Shown piece by piece: positions 50,524-58,313 of a DNA stretch of 64,000 bases (its first letter is position 1; the number at the start of each line of letters is the position of its first letter). The stretch is from Kineosporia mesophila (GTDB lineage Bacteria > Actinomycetota > Actinomycetes > Actinomycetales > Kineosporiaceae). The notes below the pieces were generated by a model, which saw nothing but the letters and a program-made list of their open reading frames with translations, was not told where the DNA came from and did not search any database. The stretch is taken from positions 124,001 to 188,000 of the forward strand of contig NZ_JAJOMA010000008.1 in NCBI RefSeq assembly GCF_021129235.1. Reading direction: 5' to 3'. The translations under genes and the position numbers were made by a program.

Positions 50524-51570
50524 TCATACGCTGCCGGAGTCGCCGCCCCGCTCGGGCCGCAGGTGCTTGCGCGAGCCCTCGACCTCGGCCAGCTCGTCCT
50601 CGTTCAGTTTCCGGGTGTCACGCAGCGGGACATAAGGTTCCGCACCCTCGGGCAGGCCGTCGTGCTCGGCCCGGGCGCGTTCCAGCTCGGCGTTGAACTC
50701 GGCGCCCAGCAGGATCGCCAGGTTCGAGATCCACATCCAGACCAGGAAGATGACGATACCGGCGAAGGTGCCGTAGGTGGCGTCGTAGCTGGAGAAGTTG
50801 GAGACGTAGAAACCGAACCCGGCGGAGGCGATCAGCCACAGGATGACGGCCAGGAAACCGCCCGGGGTGACCCATTTGAAGCCCTGCTTGGCGTTCGGGG
50901 TGGCCCAGTACAGGATGGCCAGTTCCAGCATCATGATCAGGAACAGCACCGGCCACTTCGCGATGCTCCAGGTGGTGAGCGCGGCGCTGCCGAGACCCAG
51001 CAGGTCACCGGCGCGCTCGGCCACGGGGCCGGTGAAGACCACGATGACCACGGCCAGCAGCAGAAGCACCACCATGACCACGGTGGTCAGGATGCGGGTG
51101 GGCAGCGTCTTCCAGATCGGCCGGCCCTCGGGGATGTCGTACACGACATTCGAAGCGCGCATGAAGGCGGCGACGTATCCGGAGGACGACCACAGGGCCG
51201 TCGCCAGACCGAGGACGAAGGCGATACCGGCCGAGGACGGCTTGTTCCCGACCTGGCCGAGAATGCTGTCGAGGGTGCCCTGGAACGAGCCCGGCACCAC
51301 CTCGCCGAGGTTCTTCCGGAGGTCGTCGATGGCCTGGTCGGACAGGAACCCGAACAGCGAGATCAGCACCAGCAGGGCCGGGAACAGCGCCTGGATGCCG
51401 TAATACGTGAGGGCCGCGGCCACGTCGGACAGGTTGTCGTCCGAGAACTCCTTGCCCGCGCCCTTGAGCACCCGCATCCAGGAGTGTTTCGGCAACTGGG
51501 CGGGCGACGTGGCCGGGTCTTCGGGAGGAAGATCGTCCGGGCTGCTCTGCTGTTTCTTCGATCCCCACAT
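50524..51570 (-). CDS. YihY/BrkB-family inner membrane protein
   Basis: The protein is 348 aa. It is predicted to have six helices in the YihY/virulence factor BrkB (UPF0761) pattern: AAALTYYGIQALFPALLVLISLFGF, LWSSSGYVAAFMRASNVVYDIPEGRPIWK and YGTFAGIVIFLVWMWISNLAILLGAEFNAELERAR. It has charged N- and C-terminal tails. The biological role is unresolved (permease or lipid-related). The start ATG at 51570 fits. It is monocistronic, with its stop beside the upstream region of MCP copy 2. Confidence 0.93.
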   Translation of the reverse strand: MWGSKKQQSSPDDLPPEDPATSPAQLPKHSWMRVLKGAGKEFSDDNLSDVAAALTYYGIQALFPALLVLISLFGFLSDQAIDDLRKNLGEVVPGSFQGTLDSILGQVGNKPSSAGIAFVLGLATALWSSSGYVAAFMRASNVVYDIPEGRPIWKTLPTRILTTVVMVVLLLLAVVIVVFTGPVAERAGDLLGLGSAALTTWSIAKWPVLFLIMMLELAILYWATPNAKQGFKWVTPGGFLAVILWLIASAGFGFYVSNFSSYDATYGTFAGIVIFLVWMWISNLAILLGAEFNAELERARAEHDGLPEGAEPYVPLRDTRKLNEDELAEVEGSRKHLRPERGGDSGSV

Positions 51571-51673
51571 AGGGTCACCGTGTCACGGGGCAGGCGCCAC
51601 CGCCGGTCGAGAAGACCCCCTACCAGCAGGTATGTGACCTTGTGCCCGCCTGCGCCGGTACGGGCAGAAAGGG

Positions 51674-51820
51674 TCAGGGCCGCACGGGCCCCCGGAGAAC
51701 GGCCTCCCGCATGTCGTCGGTGCGCCCGGCGCCACGAACTCCAGCCACCAGGTGGCGCCACCCTCCCGGGCCGCGCTCACCGCGCCCCGCTCGGCCGGCT
51801 CGTCGTCCAGCCGGCGGCGC
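51674..51820 (-). pseudogene. Luciferase-like (LLM class) flavin oxidoreductase C-terminal relic, frameshifted
   Basis: On the minus strand, codons read REGGATWWLEFVAPG down to about 51724. One frame over, they continue RTDDMREAVLRGPVRP and stop at 51674. That is the usual C-terminal end of actinobacterial LLM-class oxidoreductases (GATWW-x-E...MR-x-A-x-x-RGP-x-R), split by a +1 shift. Upstream, the frame dissolves into 13-bp tandem repeats, so the bulk of the gene is gone. Identification is from the remembered motif. Confidence 0.6.
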
Positions 51821-51821
51821 C

Positions 51822-51873
51822 CGTCGAGCGGCCACGTCGAGCGGCCACGTCGAGCGGCCACGTCGAGCGGCCC
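51822..51873. repeat. Tandem repeat, 4 x 13 bp
   Basis: The unit CGTCGAGCGGCCA is repeated four times without spacer; the last copy ends in C instead of A. It lies between two gene relics in the 485-bp gap between the BrkB and MFS genes. It is too short and spacer-free to be a CRISPR array. Confidence 0.85.
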
Positions 51874-51989
51874 GCAGCCGCACGGCGAAGGCCGACGCGG
51901 TGCGGGAGGGCGGCTCGCTCGACTCGATCCGGGTGGCCGGGAAGATGCGGCAGATCAGTGAGAAGCGGGCGAAGGCGCTCGAGCGCTGA
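51874..51989 (+). other. Orphan coding-like tail
   Basis: The plus strand reads TAKADAVREGGSLDSIRVAGKMRQISEKRAKALER before a stop at 51987. Codon use looks protein-like, and the segment would make an amphipathic basic helix. There is no start codon with a ribosome binding site, because the 13-bp repeats lie directly upstream. It may be the 3' end of a deleted gene, whose terminator is the hairpin at 52000. I do not recognise the family. Confidence 0.35.
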
Positions 51990-51999
51990 CCGTCAGCAG

Positions 52000-52047
52000 A
52001 ACAGAAGGGAGGACGCGTGGGGGCACCCACGCGTCCTCCCTTCTGTT
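52000..52047. terminator. 22-bp perfect-stem terminator
   Basis: AACAGAAGGGAGGACGCGTG and onward (52000-52021) pairs exactly with 52026-52047 across the loop GGCA. It lies 7 nt after the MFS transporter stop on the minus strand and after the orphan tail on the plus strand. Confidence 0.88.
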
Positions 52048-52054
52048 CCTGCTC

Positions 52055-53551
52055 TTACATGTGGACCGCGACGTTCTCGTTCTGCGCGGCCATCTGCGCC
52101 GTGACCCGGCGCGAGGGGTACAGCACGAAGGCGACCAGCGCGGCAGCCGCGAAGAAGACCGCCGACCAGATGAAGACCGCGTCGTAGGCGGCCAGCTGGG
52201 CCTGGATCATCACGTCGGCCGCGGTGGCGTGCGAGGCGGCGTAGTCGGTGGCGGCGGACGCCGAGACGCTGCTCAGCAGGGCGACGCCGATCGAGCCACC
52301 GACCTGCTGGGCGGTGTTCACGGTGGCCGAGGCGACACCGGCCTGGTGGGCCTCGACGCCCATCGTGGAGGAGCCCATCGCGACGGCGAAGATGCAGCCC
52401 AGGCCCAGGCCCGACAGCACCAGACCGGGCAGCAGCGCGGTGAGGTAGCTGCTGTCGGCTCCGAAGCCGGTGAACAGCAGCATGCCGGCCGCGGCGAGCA
52501 GGGCGCCCACCCCGACCTGGATCTTCGGGCCGAGGTTGTTCTGGAAGGCTGGGGTGCCGTTGAACTGAGCACTGACACCGATCGCGACGACCATCGGCAG
52601 GAACGCGAAACCCGATGTGATCGGCGTGTACCCGAGTACCTGCTGCACGTAGAAGGTGACGAACAGGAACACCGCGAACATCCCGATCGCGGCGATCAGC
52701 ATGACCAGGTACGAGGTTCCGCGCACCCGGTCGAGGAGGATGTTCATCGGCAGCAGCGGGTGCCGGACCAGGCGCTCGGCCACCACGAAACCGATGACCA
52801 GCCCGATGCCGGCGATCAGGCCGGCCAGGGTGACCGGATCGCTCCAGCCCTCGGTCTCGGACCGGGCGAAACCGAAGACGACGAAGAAGATCCCGGCGAC
52901 CGCGAGCACCGACCCGGGCCAGTCGAACGACATCTTGCCGCTCTCGCGCTCGTTCGCGGGCAGCAGGCGCAGGCCACCGATCACGGCCAGGACGGCGAAG
53001 AAGACGTTCACGTAGAGGCACCAGCGCCAGGACAGGTACTCGGTCAGCGTGCCGCCGAGCAGCAGGCCGACCGCCGCACCGGAACCGGCGACAGCGCCGA
53101 AGATGCCGAATGCCTTACCGCGGTCCGAGGAGGCGGCGAAAGTGACCGTGAGCATGGCCAGGGCGGCGGGGGCCAGCAGCGCGCCGAAGGCACCCTGCGC
53201 GGCGCGGGCCACGATCAGGACCTCGTAGCTGGGGGCCCAGCCGCCGAGGGCACTGGCCGCGGCGAAGCCGACCAGGCCGACGAGGAATCCGAGCTTGCTG
53301 CCGAACATGTCGTTCAGCCGGCCACCGATCAGGAGGAGGCTGCCGAAGGCGAGGGAGTACGCGGTGACGACCCACTGACGCTGCGCGTCGTCGAACGCCA
53401 GGTCGGTCTGCGCGGCGGGCAGGGCGATGTTCACGATCGTCGAGTCGAGCACGACCATCAACTGGGCGATCGAGATGACACCGAGGATCAGCCACTGCTG
53501 GCGACCCGCCGGTGCGCTGGTGCTGGCCGCCAGGGGCGAACGGTCGGACAT
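52055..53551 (-). CDS. MFS drug transporter, DHA2 (14-TMS) family
   Basis: The protein is 498 aa with about 14 predicted helices. DHA2 features include LDSTIVNIALP in TM1 (antiporter motif D1), the GGRLNDMFGSK loop 2-3 motif and GSGAAVGLLLGGTL in TM5 (motif C, typical of proton-coupled exporters). It should expel toxic organic compounds at the cytoplasmic membrane. It is divergent from a TetR-family repressor gene, with two near-identical operator-like palindromes between them, so it is probably induced by its substrates. ATG 53551 fits the family start. Confidence 0.93.
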   Translation of the reverse strand: MSDRSPLAASTSAPAGRQQWLILGVISIAQLMVVLDSTIVNIALPAAQTDLAFDDAQRQWVVTAYSLAFGSLLLIGGRLNDMFGSKLGFLVGLVGFAAASALGGWAPSYEVLIVARAAQGAFGALLAPAALAMLTVTFAASSDRGKAFGIFGAVAGSGAAVGLLLGGTLTEYLSWRWCLYVNVFFAVLAVIGGLRLLPANERESGKMSFDWPGSVLAVAGIFFVVFGFARSETEGWSDPVTLAGLIAGIGLVIGFVVAERLVRHPLLPMNILLDRVRGTSYLVMLIAAIGMFAVFLFVTFYVQQVLGYTPITSGFAFLPMVVAIGVSAQFNGTPAFQNNLGPKIQVGVGALLAAAGMLLFTGFGADSSYLTALLPGLVLSGLGLGCIFAVAMGSSTMGVEAHQAGVASATVNTAQQVGGSIGVALLSSVSASAATDYAASHATAADVMIQAQLAAYDAVFIWSAVFFAAAALVAFVLYPSRRVTAQMAAQNENVAVHM

Positions 53552-53571
53552 GTCCTGCCTTTCGAAGGCGT

Positions 53572-53628
53572 GGTGGAGCGGAATAGCTGTTCCGCATTGG
53601 CTCCACCATAGCGGAATAGTTGTTCCGC
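53572..53628. promoter_or_regulatory. Twin operator palindromes between MFS and TetR genes
   Basis: GCGGAATAGCTGTTCCGC (53578-53595) and GCGGAATAGTTGTTCCGC (53611-53628) differ at one base and are 33 bp apart start to start, about three helical turns. The first is enclosed by a further inverted repeat, GGTGGAGC (53572-53579) with GCTCCACC (53600-53607). They are strong candidates for the sites of the adjacent TetR repressor. Confidence 0.85.
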
Positions 53629-53645
53629 ATTGCTAGGCTGAACTC

Positions 53646-54305
53646 GTGAGTACTTCGTCCGGGCGGGCCGCCGCGTCTGCGGAACCTGGTGGGAACATGA
53701 CGGACCGGATCCTGCAGGCGGCCGGGGAAGTCTTCGCCGACCAGGGGCTGGGGGCCACGCTGGCAGACGTCGCGGCCCGGGCCGGGGTGGGTGTGGCCAC
53801 CGTGTACCGGCGGTTCGCGAACAAGGACGAGCTGATCCTGGCCTCGTTCGAGATCCGCTTCCGGCAGTCACAGACCGACGTGCTGCGGGCGATCGAGGAG
53901 GCGGACCCGTGGACGGGCTTCGTCGAGTTCTTCGAGGGGGGCGTGCATCTTTTCTCGCAGGACCGGGGCTTTCGCGAGTTCGTCGTCGGTGGCTACGCGG
54001 AGAGCGTCGGCTGGGCCCGGGCCAGCTCACACGATCACGTGGTGACCGTGATCCGTCGGCATCAGCAGTTCATGCGGGAGGCGCTGGAGCGGATGCTGCT
54101 GCGCTGTCAGGAGGCGGGGGCGGTGCGGGACGACGTGCACCCCAGCGACCTGCTCGCCCTCACCATGGCGGCGGTCAGCAGTATTGATTTCGGTGCGCTG
54201 AAGGGCAACCCGGCGATTCACCGGCGGGTCATCGGGGTGATCCTCGACGGCCTGCGACCGGCCCGGAACGCGCCGACGCCCCTGCCGCCGGCCACGTCGG
54301 GCTGA
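53646..54305 (+). CDS. TetR/AcrR-family transcriptional repressor
   Basis: The protein is 219 aa. The N-terminal HTH (about 20-65) reads ILQAAGEVFADQGLGATLADVAARAGVGVATVYRRF, a standard TetR helix-turn-helix. The C-terminal domain (about 75-205) is helical and would bind the inducer. GTG 53646 lies close to the second operator, so it represses itself and the divergent MFS gene. An internal ATG at 53697 could also serve as a start. The 3' end is inside a hairpin that terminates transcription. Confidence 0.92.
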   Translation: MSTSSGRAAASAEPGGNMTDRILQAAGEVFADQGLGATLADVAARAGVGVATVYRRFANKDELILASFEIRFRQSQTDVLRAIEEADPWTGFVEFFEGGVHLFSQDRGFREFVVGGYAESVGWARASSHDHVVTVIRRHQQFMREALERMLLRCQEAGAVRDDVHPSDLLALTMAAVSSIDFGALKGNPAIHRRVIGVILDGLRPARNAPTPLPPATSG

Positions 54306-54320
54306 CAGCAGGGGCGTCGG
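54273..54320 (+). terminator. Terminator overlapping the TetR 3' end
   Basis: CCGACGCCCCTGC (54273-54285, inside the last codons) pairs with GCAGGGGCGTCGG (54308-54320). The loop is 22 nt and holds the stop codon. Confidence 0.65.
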
Positions 54321-54326
54321 GAAGGT

Positions 54327-54803
54327 TCAGTTACCGCGTCGCCGCAGCCACACGAACAAGCCGGTCAGGAAGGCGGCGGCCCCGCCCACGGCGGGGATGA
54401 GCCAGGGGCGCTCCCGATGCTGCTGCTGCACCGCTTCCTGGGCCACGTGGGCCTTCTCGGTCGCGATCACGCGGGCCTGCCCGGCCTTGGCCCGGGCCTG
54501 CTCGCCGGTGACCTTCGACTGCTCGGTGACCGCGGTCTTCGCCGCGACCGCCTGAACCTTGGCGGTCTGCTGAACCTCGCCGGCCTTGGCCTTCAGCTCC
54601 TGGGCCTTGACCCGCGCGGCGCCCTGCACCTCCTGGGCCTTGGTGCGGGCGGTGTCCTGCACCTGGTGAGCCTTCTCGGTGGCCCGGGTCTTCACATCGG
54701 CGCGGGCGGTGAGGGCCTCGACCGTGTTCGCGAGCTCGTCGCGGGTGTGGTCGATGTCCTCACGGATCTCGTCGGCGCTGCGGCTGCCGTTCTCGTCGCT
54801 CAT
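54327..54803 (-). CDS. DUF3618 membrane protein
   Basis: The protein is 158 aa. The N-terminal motif SADEIREDIDHTRDELANTVEAL is diagnostic for DUF3618. It is followed by an Ala/Lys/Gln-rich amphipathic coiled coil (about 35-125; repeated TKAQEVQ/VKAQELKA units), a single helix (about 135-152) and an arginine-rich end. Such proteins occur in actinobacteria next to Holin-X type genes and are thought to be envelope- or stress-associated. The coding sequence overlaps its upstream partner by 4 bp, so the two are co-translated. Confidence 0.88.
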   Translation of the reverse strand: MSDENGSRSADEIREDIDHTRDELANTVEALTARADVKTRATEKAHQVQDTARTKAQEVQGAARVKAQELKAKAGEVQQTAKVQAVAAKTAVTEQSKVTGEQARAKAGQARVIATEKAHVAQEAVQQQHRERPWLIPAVGGAAAFLTGLFVWLRRRGN

Positions 54804-55231
54804 CGGTGCGTACTCTCCTTCACGGCCTCGACATCATGCTTCGTGCTGTCCACGGCCTGGGTCGGCACGGGGGGAGTGGCCTGCTGGAACTGCTTGCGGC
54901 CGATCAGGGCCATCACGCCGGCCACGACGAGCAGCACCGCGGCCACGATCAGCGCGGCGGCCCAGGCGGGCATCGCCTCGGCCAGGCCGAGCACGGCCGC
55001 CGCGATCAGCACGCCGGTGCCGAACAGGGCGACCAGACCGGCCCCGCCGAAGGCGCCGGCCCCGATGCCCGCGTGCTTGGCCTTCTCGGTGAGTTCGGCC
55101 TTGGCCAGCTCGATCTCCTGACGGGCGAGCTGCGGCACCAGGCGGGTGATGTCCTGGACCAGTTCGGGGGCCGACTTGTCCTGCTGGGGGTTCTGGTGGG
55201 TCGGGACGGGCCCGGGAACAGCCGATGTCAT
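54800..55231 (-). CDS. Actinobacterial Holin-X/Phage_holin_3_6-like membrane protein
   Basis: The protein is 143 aa. LVQDITRLVPQLARQEIELAKAELTEKAKHAGIGAG leads into two transmembrane helices (about 55-80 and 86-108). The family name comes from similarity to holins, but members are chromosomal and widespread in actinobacteria, usually with a DUF3618 gene as here. It is not evidence for a prophage. ATG 55231 has GAGAGGCCC upstream on the minus strand. Confidence 0.85.
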   Translation of the reverse strand: MTSAVPGPVPTHQNPQQDKSAPELVQDITRLVPQLARQEIELAKAELTEKAKHAGIGAGAFGGAGLVALFGTGVLIAAAVLGLAEAMPAWAAALIVAAVLLVVAGVMALIGRKQFQQATPPVPTQAVDSTKHDVEAVKESTHR

Positions 55232-55384
55232 GCTCGAGGGCCTCTCTCGTTCGTCACGCTCATGGCTTCTCCAAGGTCGCGTCGCGCGTTCCCTTAGAAT
55301 TTAGATGTGCCCTGGCCAGGCGCATCCTGAGTTACCCCCTCGGGAGCGGACAGATCGGTCCAAGATCACGCAATACTGGCCCGC

Positions 55385-55987
55385 ATGACTGATGAGCAGC
55401 CCGAGGACGAGACCGTGGGCCGATCGGGGGCCGGTGCGCTTGTCTGCGTCGTGCTGCTGGTGCTGACCGTGGGCCAGCTGCTGGTGGCCACCTTCTTCGC
55501 CTCCGGGCTGGAACAGTTCGAGGACAAGGGCTTCGGGGCCCGCCTGGTGCTCTACCCGGTGATGATGCTGACGGTGCCGGCGATCTGGTGGCTCACCACG
55601 AAGCGTCGGGACGACCCGCCGTGGGCCGCGTTCGCCTGGATCATGCTGCCGTTCCTCGTCGACGTCACCGGCAACACGCTGAACCTGTACGACGCGGTCG
55701 GCTGGTGGGACGACGCCAACCACTTCGTCAACTGGATGTTCCTCGGGCTCGGGGCCGGCCTGCTGATCACCCGCGGGCCGGCGCGGCCGCGCTGGGAGAT
55801 CGTGCTCCTGGTCGCCGGGGTCGGCGCGATCATGGCGATCTTCTGGGAGATCGGGGAGTACTACGCGTTCATCCGGGGCGGCACGGAGCTCGACACCGCC
55901 TACACCGACACCCTGGGGGACGAGGTGCTCGGCACGTTGGGTGCCCTCACCGCCGGGGTGATCACCGCGGTGCGTCAGCGGCGGTAG
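55385..55987 (+). CDS. Membrane protein, YjdF/DUF2238-like
   Basis: The protein is 200 aa with about five or six helices. The motifs WWDDANHFVNWMFLGLGAG, FWEIGEYYAF and AYTDTLGDEVLGTLGAL match the conserved Asp/His/Glu pattern of the YjdF/DUF2238 group. The function is unknown. The start ATG 55385 precedes the first helix by about 18 residues. Its 3' end overlaps the convergent SRPBCC gene by 13 bp. Confidence 0.75.
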   Translation: MTDEQPEDETVGRSGAGALVCVVLLVLTVGQLLVATFFASGLEQFEDKGFGARLVLYPVMMLTVPAIWWLTTKRRDDPPWAAFAWIMLPFLVDVTGNTLNLYDAVGWWDDANHFVNWMFLGLGAGLLITRGPARPRWEIVLLVAGVGAIMAIFWEIGEYYAFIRGGTELDTAYTDTLGDEVLGTLGALTAGVITAVRQRR

Positions 55988-56421
55988 GCCCCGCCCTCGG
56001 CCAGAAAGGCGAGCCGCCGCAGGCTTTCGGTGTTGCGCGGCGCGATGCTGAGCTGGCGGACGGGCTGGGGGACCAGCTTGCCGGGGCCGGAGGAGACGTC
56101 TTCCTGCAGGCGCACCAGGGAACCACCGTCCTCGTCGTCCTCGAGCTCGAGGTAGACCGTGGCCTCGCCGACCGGCCAGCCGCGGGCCTGCAGCACCAGC
56201 CGGTGGTTCGGGACGAAGTCGACCACCTGGGTCTCGTCGTCCAGGAGCGCCGGCCACACTCCGACCGAATGGTGGATCTTGGAGCCGGGTTTCGGCCAGG
56301 CGTCGTCCACCGCCCGGATCCGGGAGGCGCCGACCACCCAGCCGGCGTAGAGCCAGCCGTCGGACAGAACCGCGAAGACGTCCTGCACGGGGGCCTGGAT
56401 GTGTCGCTTGACCTCGATCAT
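55975..56421 (-). CDS. SRPBCC-family (START-like) protein
   Basis: The protein is 148 aa. The pattern IEVKRHIQAPVQDVFAVLSDGWLYAGWVVGASRIRAVD, with PGSKIHHSVGVWP and LELEDDEDGG later, is typical of Polyketide_cyc2/SRPBCC hydrophobic-pocket proteins. The ligand is unknown. ATG 56421 begins the first beta strand, and the longer frame is not supported. It overlaps the convergent YjdF-like gene by 13 bp, so transcripts from the two strands would be complementary at their ends. Confidence 0.82.
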   Translation of the reverse strand: MIEVKRHIQAPVQDVFAVLSDGWLYAGWVVGASRIRAVDDAWPKPGSKIHHSVGVWPALLDDETQVVDFVPNHRLVLQARGWPVGEATVYLELEDDEDGGSLVRLQEDVSSGPGKLVPQPVRQLSIAPRNTESLRRLAFLAEGGAYRR

Positions 56422-56453
56422 GGCCCTATTGCACCGCAGATCCGGCCGATGCG

Positions 56454-58313
56454 TCACTCGACCGTGGTCATGACGACGAGCGTGCCCGCCGTCCGGGAGT
56501 CCGGCTGGTGCAGTGCGCTGACCGTGACGGCGACCCGGATGCTGCGCCCTCGCCGGTTCACCGCATCGAGCACAGCGCTGGCGCGCTCGCCCGTCTCACC
56601 CAGGGCCTGCCGGATCAGTGGGCGCAGGTGCTCCACCGGCAGGCCGATGTCGAGGTTCAGCAGGTGCCGCCCCACGGTCTCGTCCTGCCGCAGGCCCCAC
56701 AGCTCCTCGGCCCCGGAGTTCCAGACCTGGACCTGGAGGTCGTGGTCGACCACGGCGATACCGGCCTCCAGGGTCGTCAGCACCATCTCCATGAAGCCGT
56801 TCAGGCTGGAGACCTCGCTGGTGCGCTCGCGGAGCTCGGTGTTGCTGAACTGCAGTTCGTCGTTCATCGACTGCAGCTCCTCGTTCATCGTCTCGAGTTC
56901 CTCGTTGGTGGACTGGAGCTCCTCGTTCGTCGTCTCCAGTTCCTCCACCGTCGACTGGAGTTCCTCGTTGGTGGTCTCGAGTTCCTCGTTGGTCGACTGG
57001 AGTTCCTCGTAGGCGGTCTCCAGCTGGCGGTTCGCGTACTCCAGCTCGGTCTGCAACTGCCGGTACCGCGAGACGTCGGTGAAGAGCAGGCTGGTGCCCA
57101 GCAGCAGGCCGCCCCGGTCGAGCAGCGGGACCAGCTGGATGTCGAGCCACACCGTGCTGCCGTTGCGCGTCCACTCGACGTCGCGGACCCAGACCGGGCG
57201 CTTGTCGGAGACGGCCTGCTTCAGGTGTGACCGCAGCTCCACCGGGCGGTAGGAGACCTCGAGATCCTGCAACGGTCGGCCCACCTCGCGGGTGGTGAGG
57301 CCGAACAGGGCACTGGCCCGCTGGTTGCTGAGCAGCACCCTGCTCTCCGCGTCCAGCACGATCTGGGCGACCGGGCTGGAGTTCAGCGCCTCCTGCCGGA
57401 CCTGGCCGTGGTAGTCGCTGCCCTCCACCGCGGCCAGGACCGGGCCCGGCCCGGGCAACATTGTGCGCTCGGGCCGGCCGCCGGTCACCACCTTGCGGAA
57501 GAAGCGGCGTTTCAGGTCGACCGGGGTGAAGACCGAGCCGTGGGTCAGCAGCATCTCGGCCTTGCCGAGGAACAGCACGCCGGAGTTCTCCAGCGCGAAG
57601 TGCAGCCGGTGGATGATGCCGGCCTGGGTCTCGGCGTTGAAGTACATCAGGGTGTTGCGGCACAGCAGCAGGTCGATGTGGGAGATCGGGGCGTCCTGCA
57701 CCAGGTCGTTGCGGCCGAAGATCACCGAGCGGCGCAGGTCTTTGGTGAAGGTGTAGCGCTGGCCGGAGTTCTCGAAGTACTTCTCGACCAGGTCACGGGG
57801 CACGTTGCGCAGGAGGCGCTCGTGGAACGTGGCGGCCCGGGCCTCGGCCAGCGCCTCCTCGTCCACGTCGGTGGCGTAGATCTTGACCCGCCGGCGCACC
57901 TGCTCGACGCCGAGTTCCTCGGCCAGGCAGATCGCCAGGCTGTAGGCCTCCTCGCCGGTGGCGCAGCCTGCGCTCCAGATCCGGATCGGGCCCGCGCCCT
58001 TGCGTTCCAGCAGGGCCGGCAGGATCTCGCCGCGCAGATGGGCCCAGGCCTCGGTGTCGCGGAAGAAACTCGTGACATTGATGAGCATCGTGTTGAACAG
58101 GCTGGTGAACTCGTCCGGGTGCAGCTCGAGGTAGTCCTGGTACTCCTCGTAGGAGCTCACCTGGACGGCCTGCATCTGGTGGTTCACGCGGCGCATGAGA
58201 CTGGTGCGCTTGTACCCGGTGAAGTCGAAGCGCCGCGCGTCCTTCAGGTACTGCAGAAGACGCTCGAACTCGGCGCCCTGATCGTCGGCCGGCGGGATCG
58301 TGTTGTCGCTCAA
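56454..58313 (-). CDS. CheR-type methyltransferase with PAS domains
   Basis: The protein is 619 aa. The N-terminal CheR helices (about 10-75) and SAM-binding domain (IWSAGCATGEEAYSLA, LLLCRNTLMYF) occupy about 1-280. A PAS domain (about 295-415) follows, then a highly regular heptad coiled coil (about 420-485, built from ELQSTNEELET-type units), and a second PAS (about 490-600). The coiled-coil pattern is well known from CheB/CheR-PAS hybrids. The start is TTG 58313, overlapping the cheB stop as TTGA, with GGAGAAG just upstream. It would methylate receptors or a specialised target under PAS control. Confidence 0.9.
   Translation of the reverse strand: MSDNTIPPADDQGAEFERLLQYLKDARRFDFTGYKRTSLMRRVNHQMQAVQVSSYEEYQDYLELHPDEFTSLFNTMLINVTSFFRDTEAWAHLRGEILPALLERKGAGPIRIWSAGCATGEEAYSLAICLAEELGVEQVRRRVKIYATDVDEEALAEARAATFHERLLRNVPRDLVEKYFENSGQRYTFTKDLRRSVIFGRNDLVQDAPISHIDLLLCRNTLMYFNAETQAGIIHRLHFALENSGVLFLGKAEMLLTHGSVFTPVDLKRRFFRKVVTGGRPERTMLPGPGPVLAAVEGSDYHGQVRQEALNSSPVAQIVLDAESRVLLSNQRASALFGLTTREVGRPLQDLEVSYRPVELRSHLKQAVSDKRPVWVRDVEWTRNGSTVWLDIQLVPLLDRGGLLLGTSLLFTDVSRYRQLQTELEYANRQLETAYEELQSTNEELETTNEELQSTVEELETTNEELQSTNEELETMNEELQSMNDELQFSNTELRERTSEVSSLNGFMEMVLTTLEAGIAVVDHDLQVQVWNSGAEELWGLRQDETVGRHLLNLDIGLPVEHLRPLIRQALGETGERASAVLDAVNRRGRSIRVAVTVSALHQPDSRTAGTLVVMTTVE

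Noticed and set aside
51822-51873. Short tandem repeat considered as a CRISPR remnant
   Set aside because: The unit is 13 bp with no spacers and no cas genes nearby. It is a simple tandem repeat.
54800-55231. Holin-like gene considered as a sign of a prophage
   Set aside because: The Holin-X/Phage_holin_3_6 family is chromosomal in actinobacteria and here is paired with DUF3618. No phage structural, integrase or lysis gene is present.
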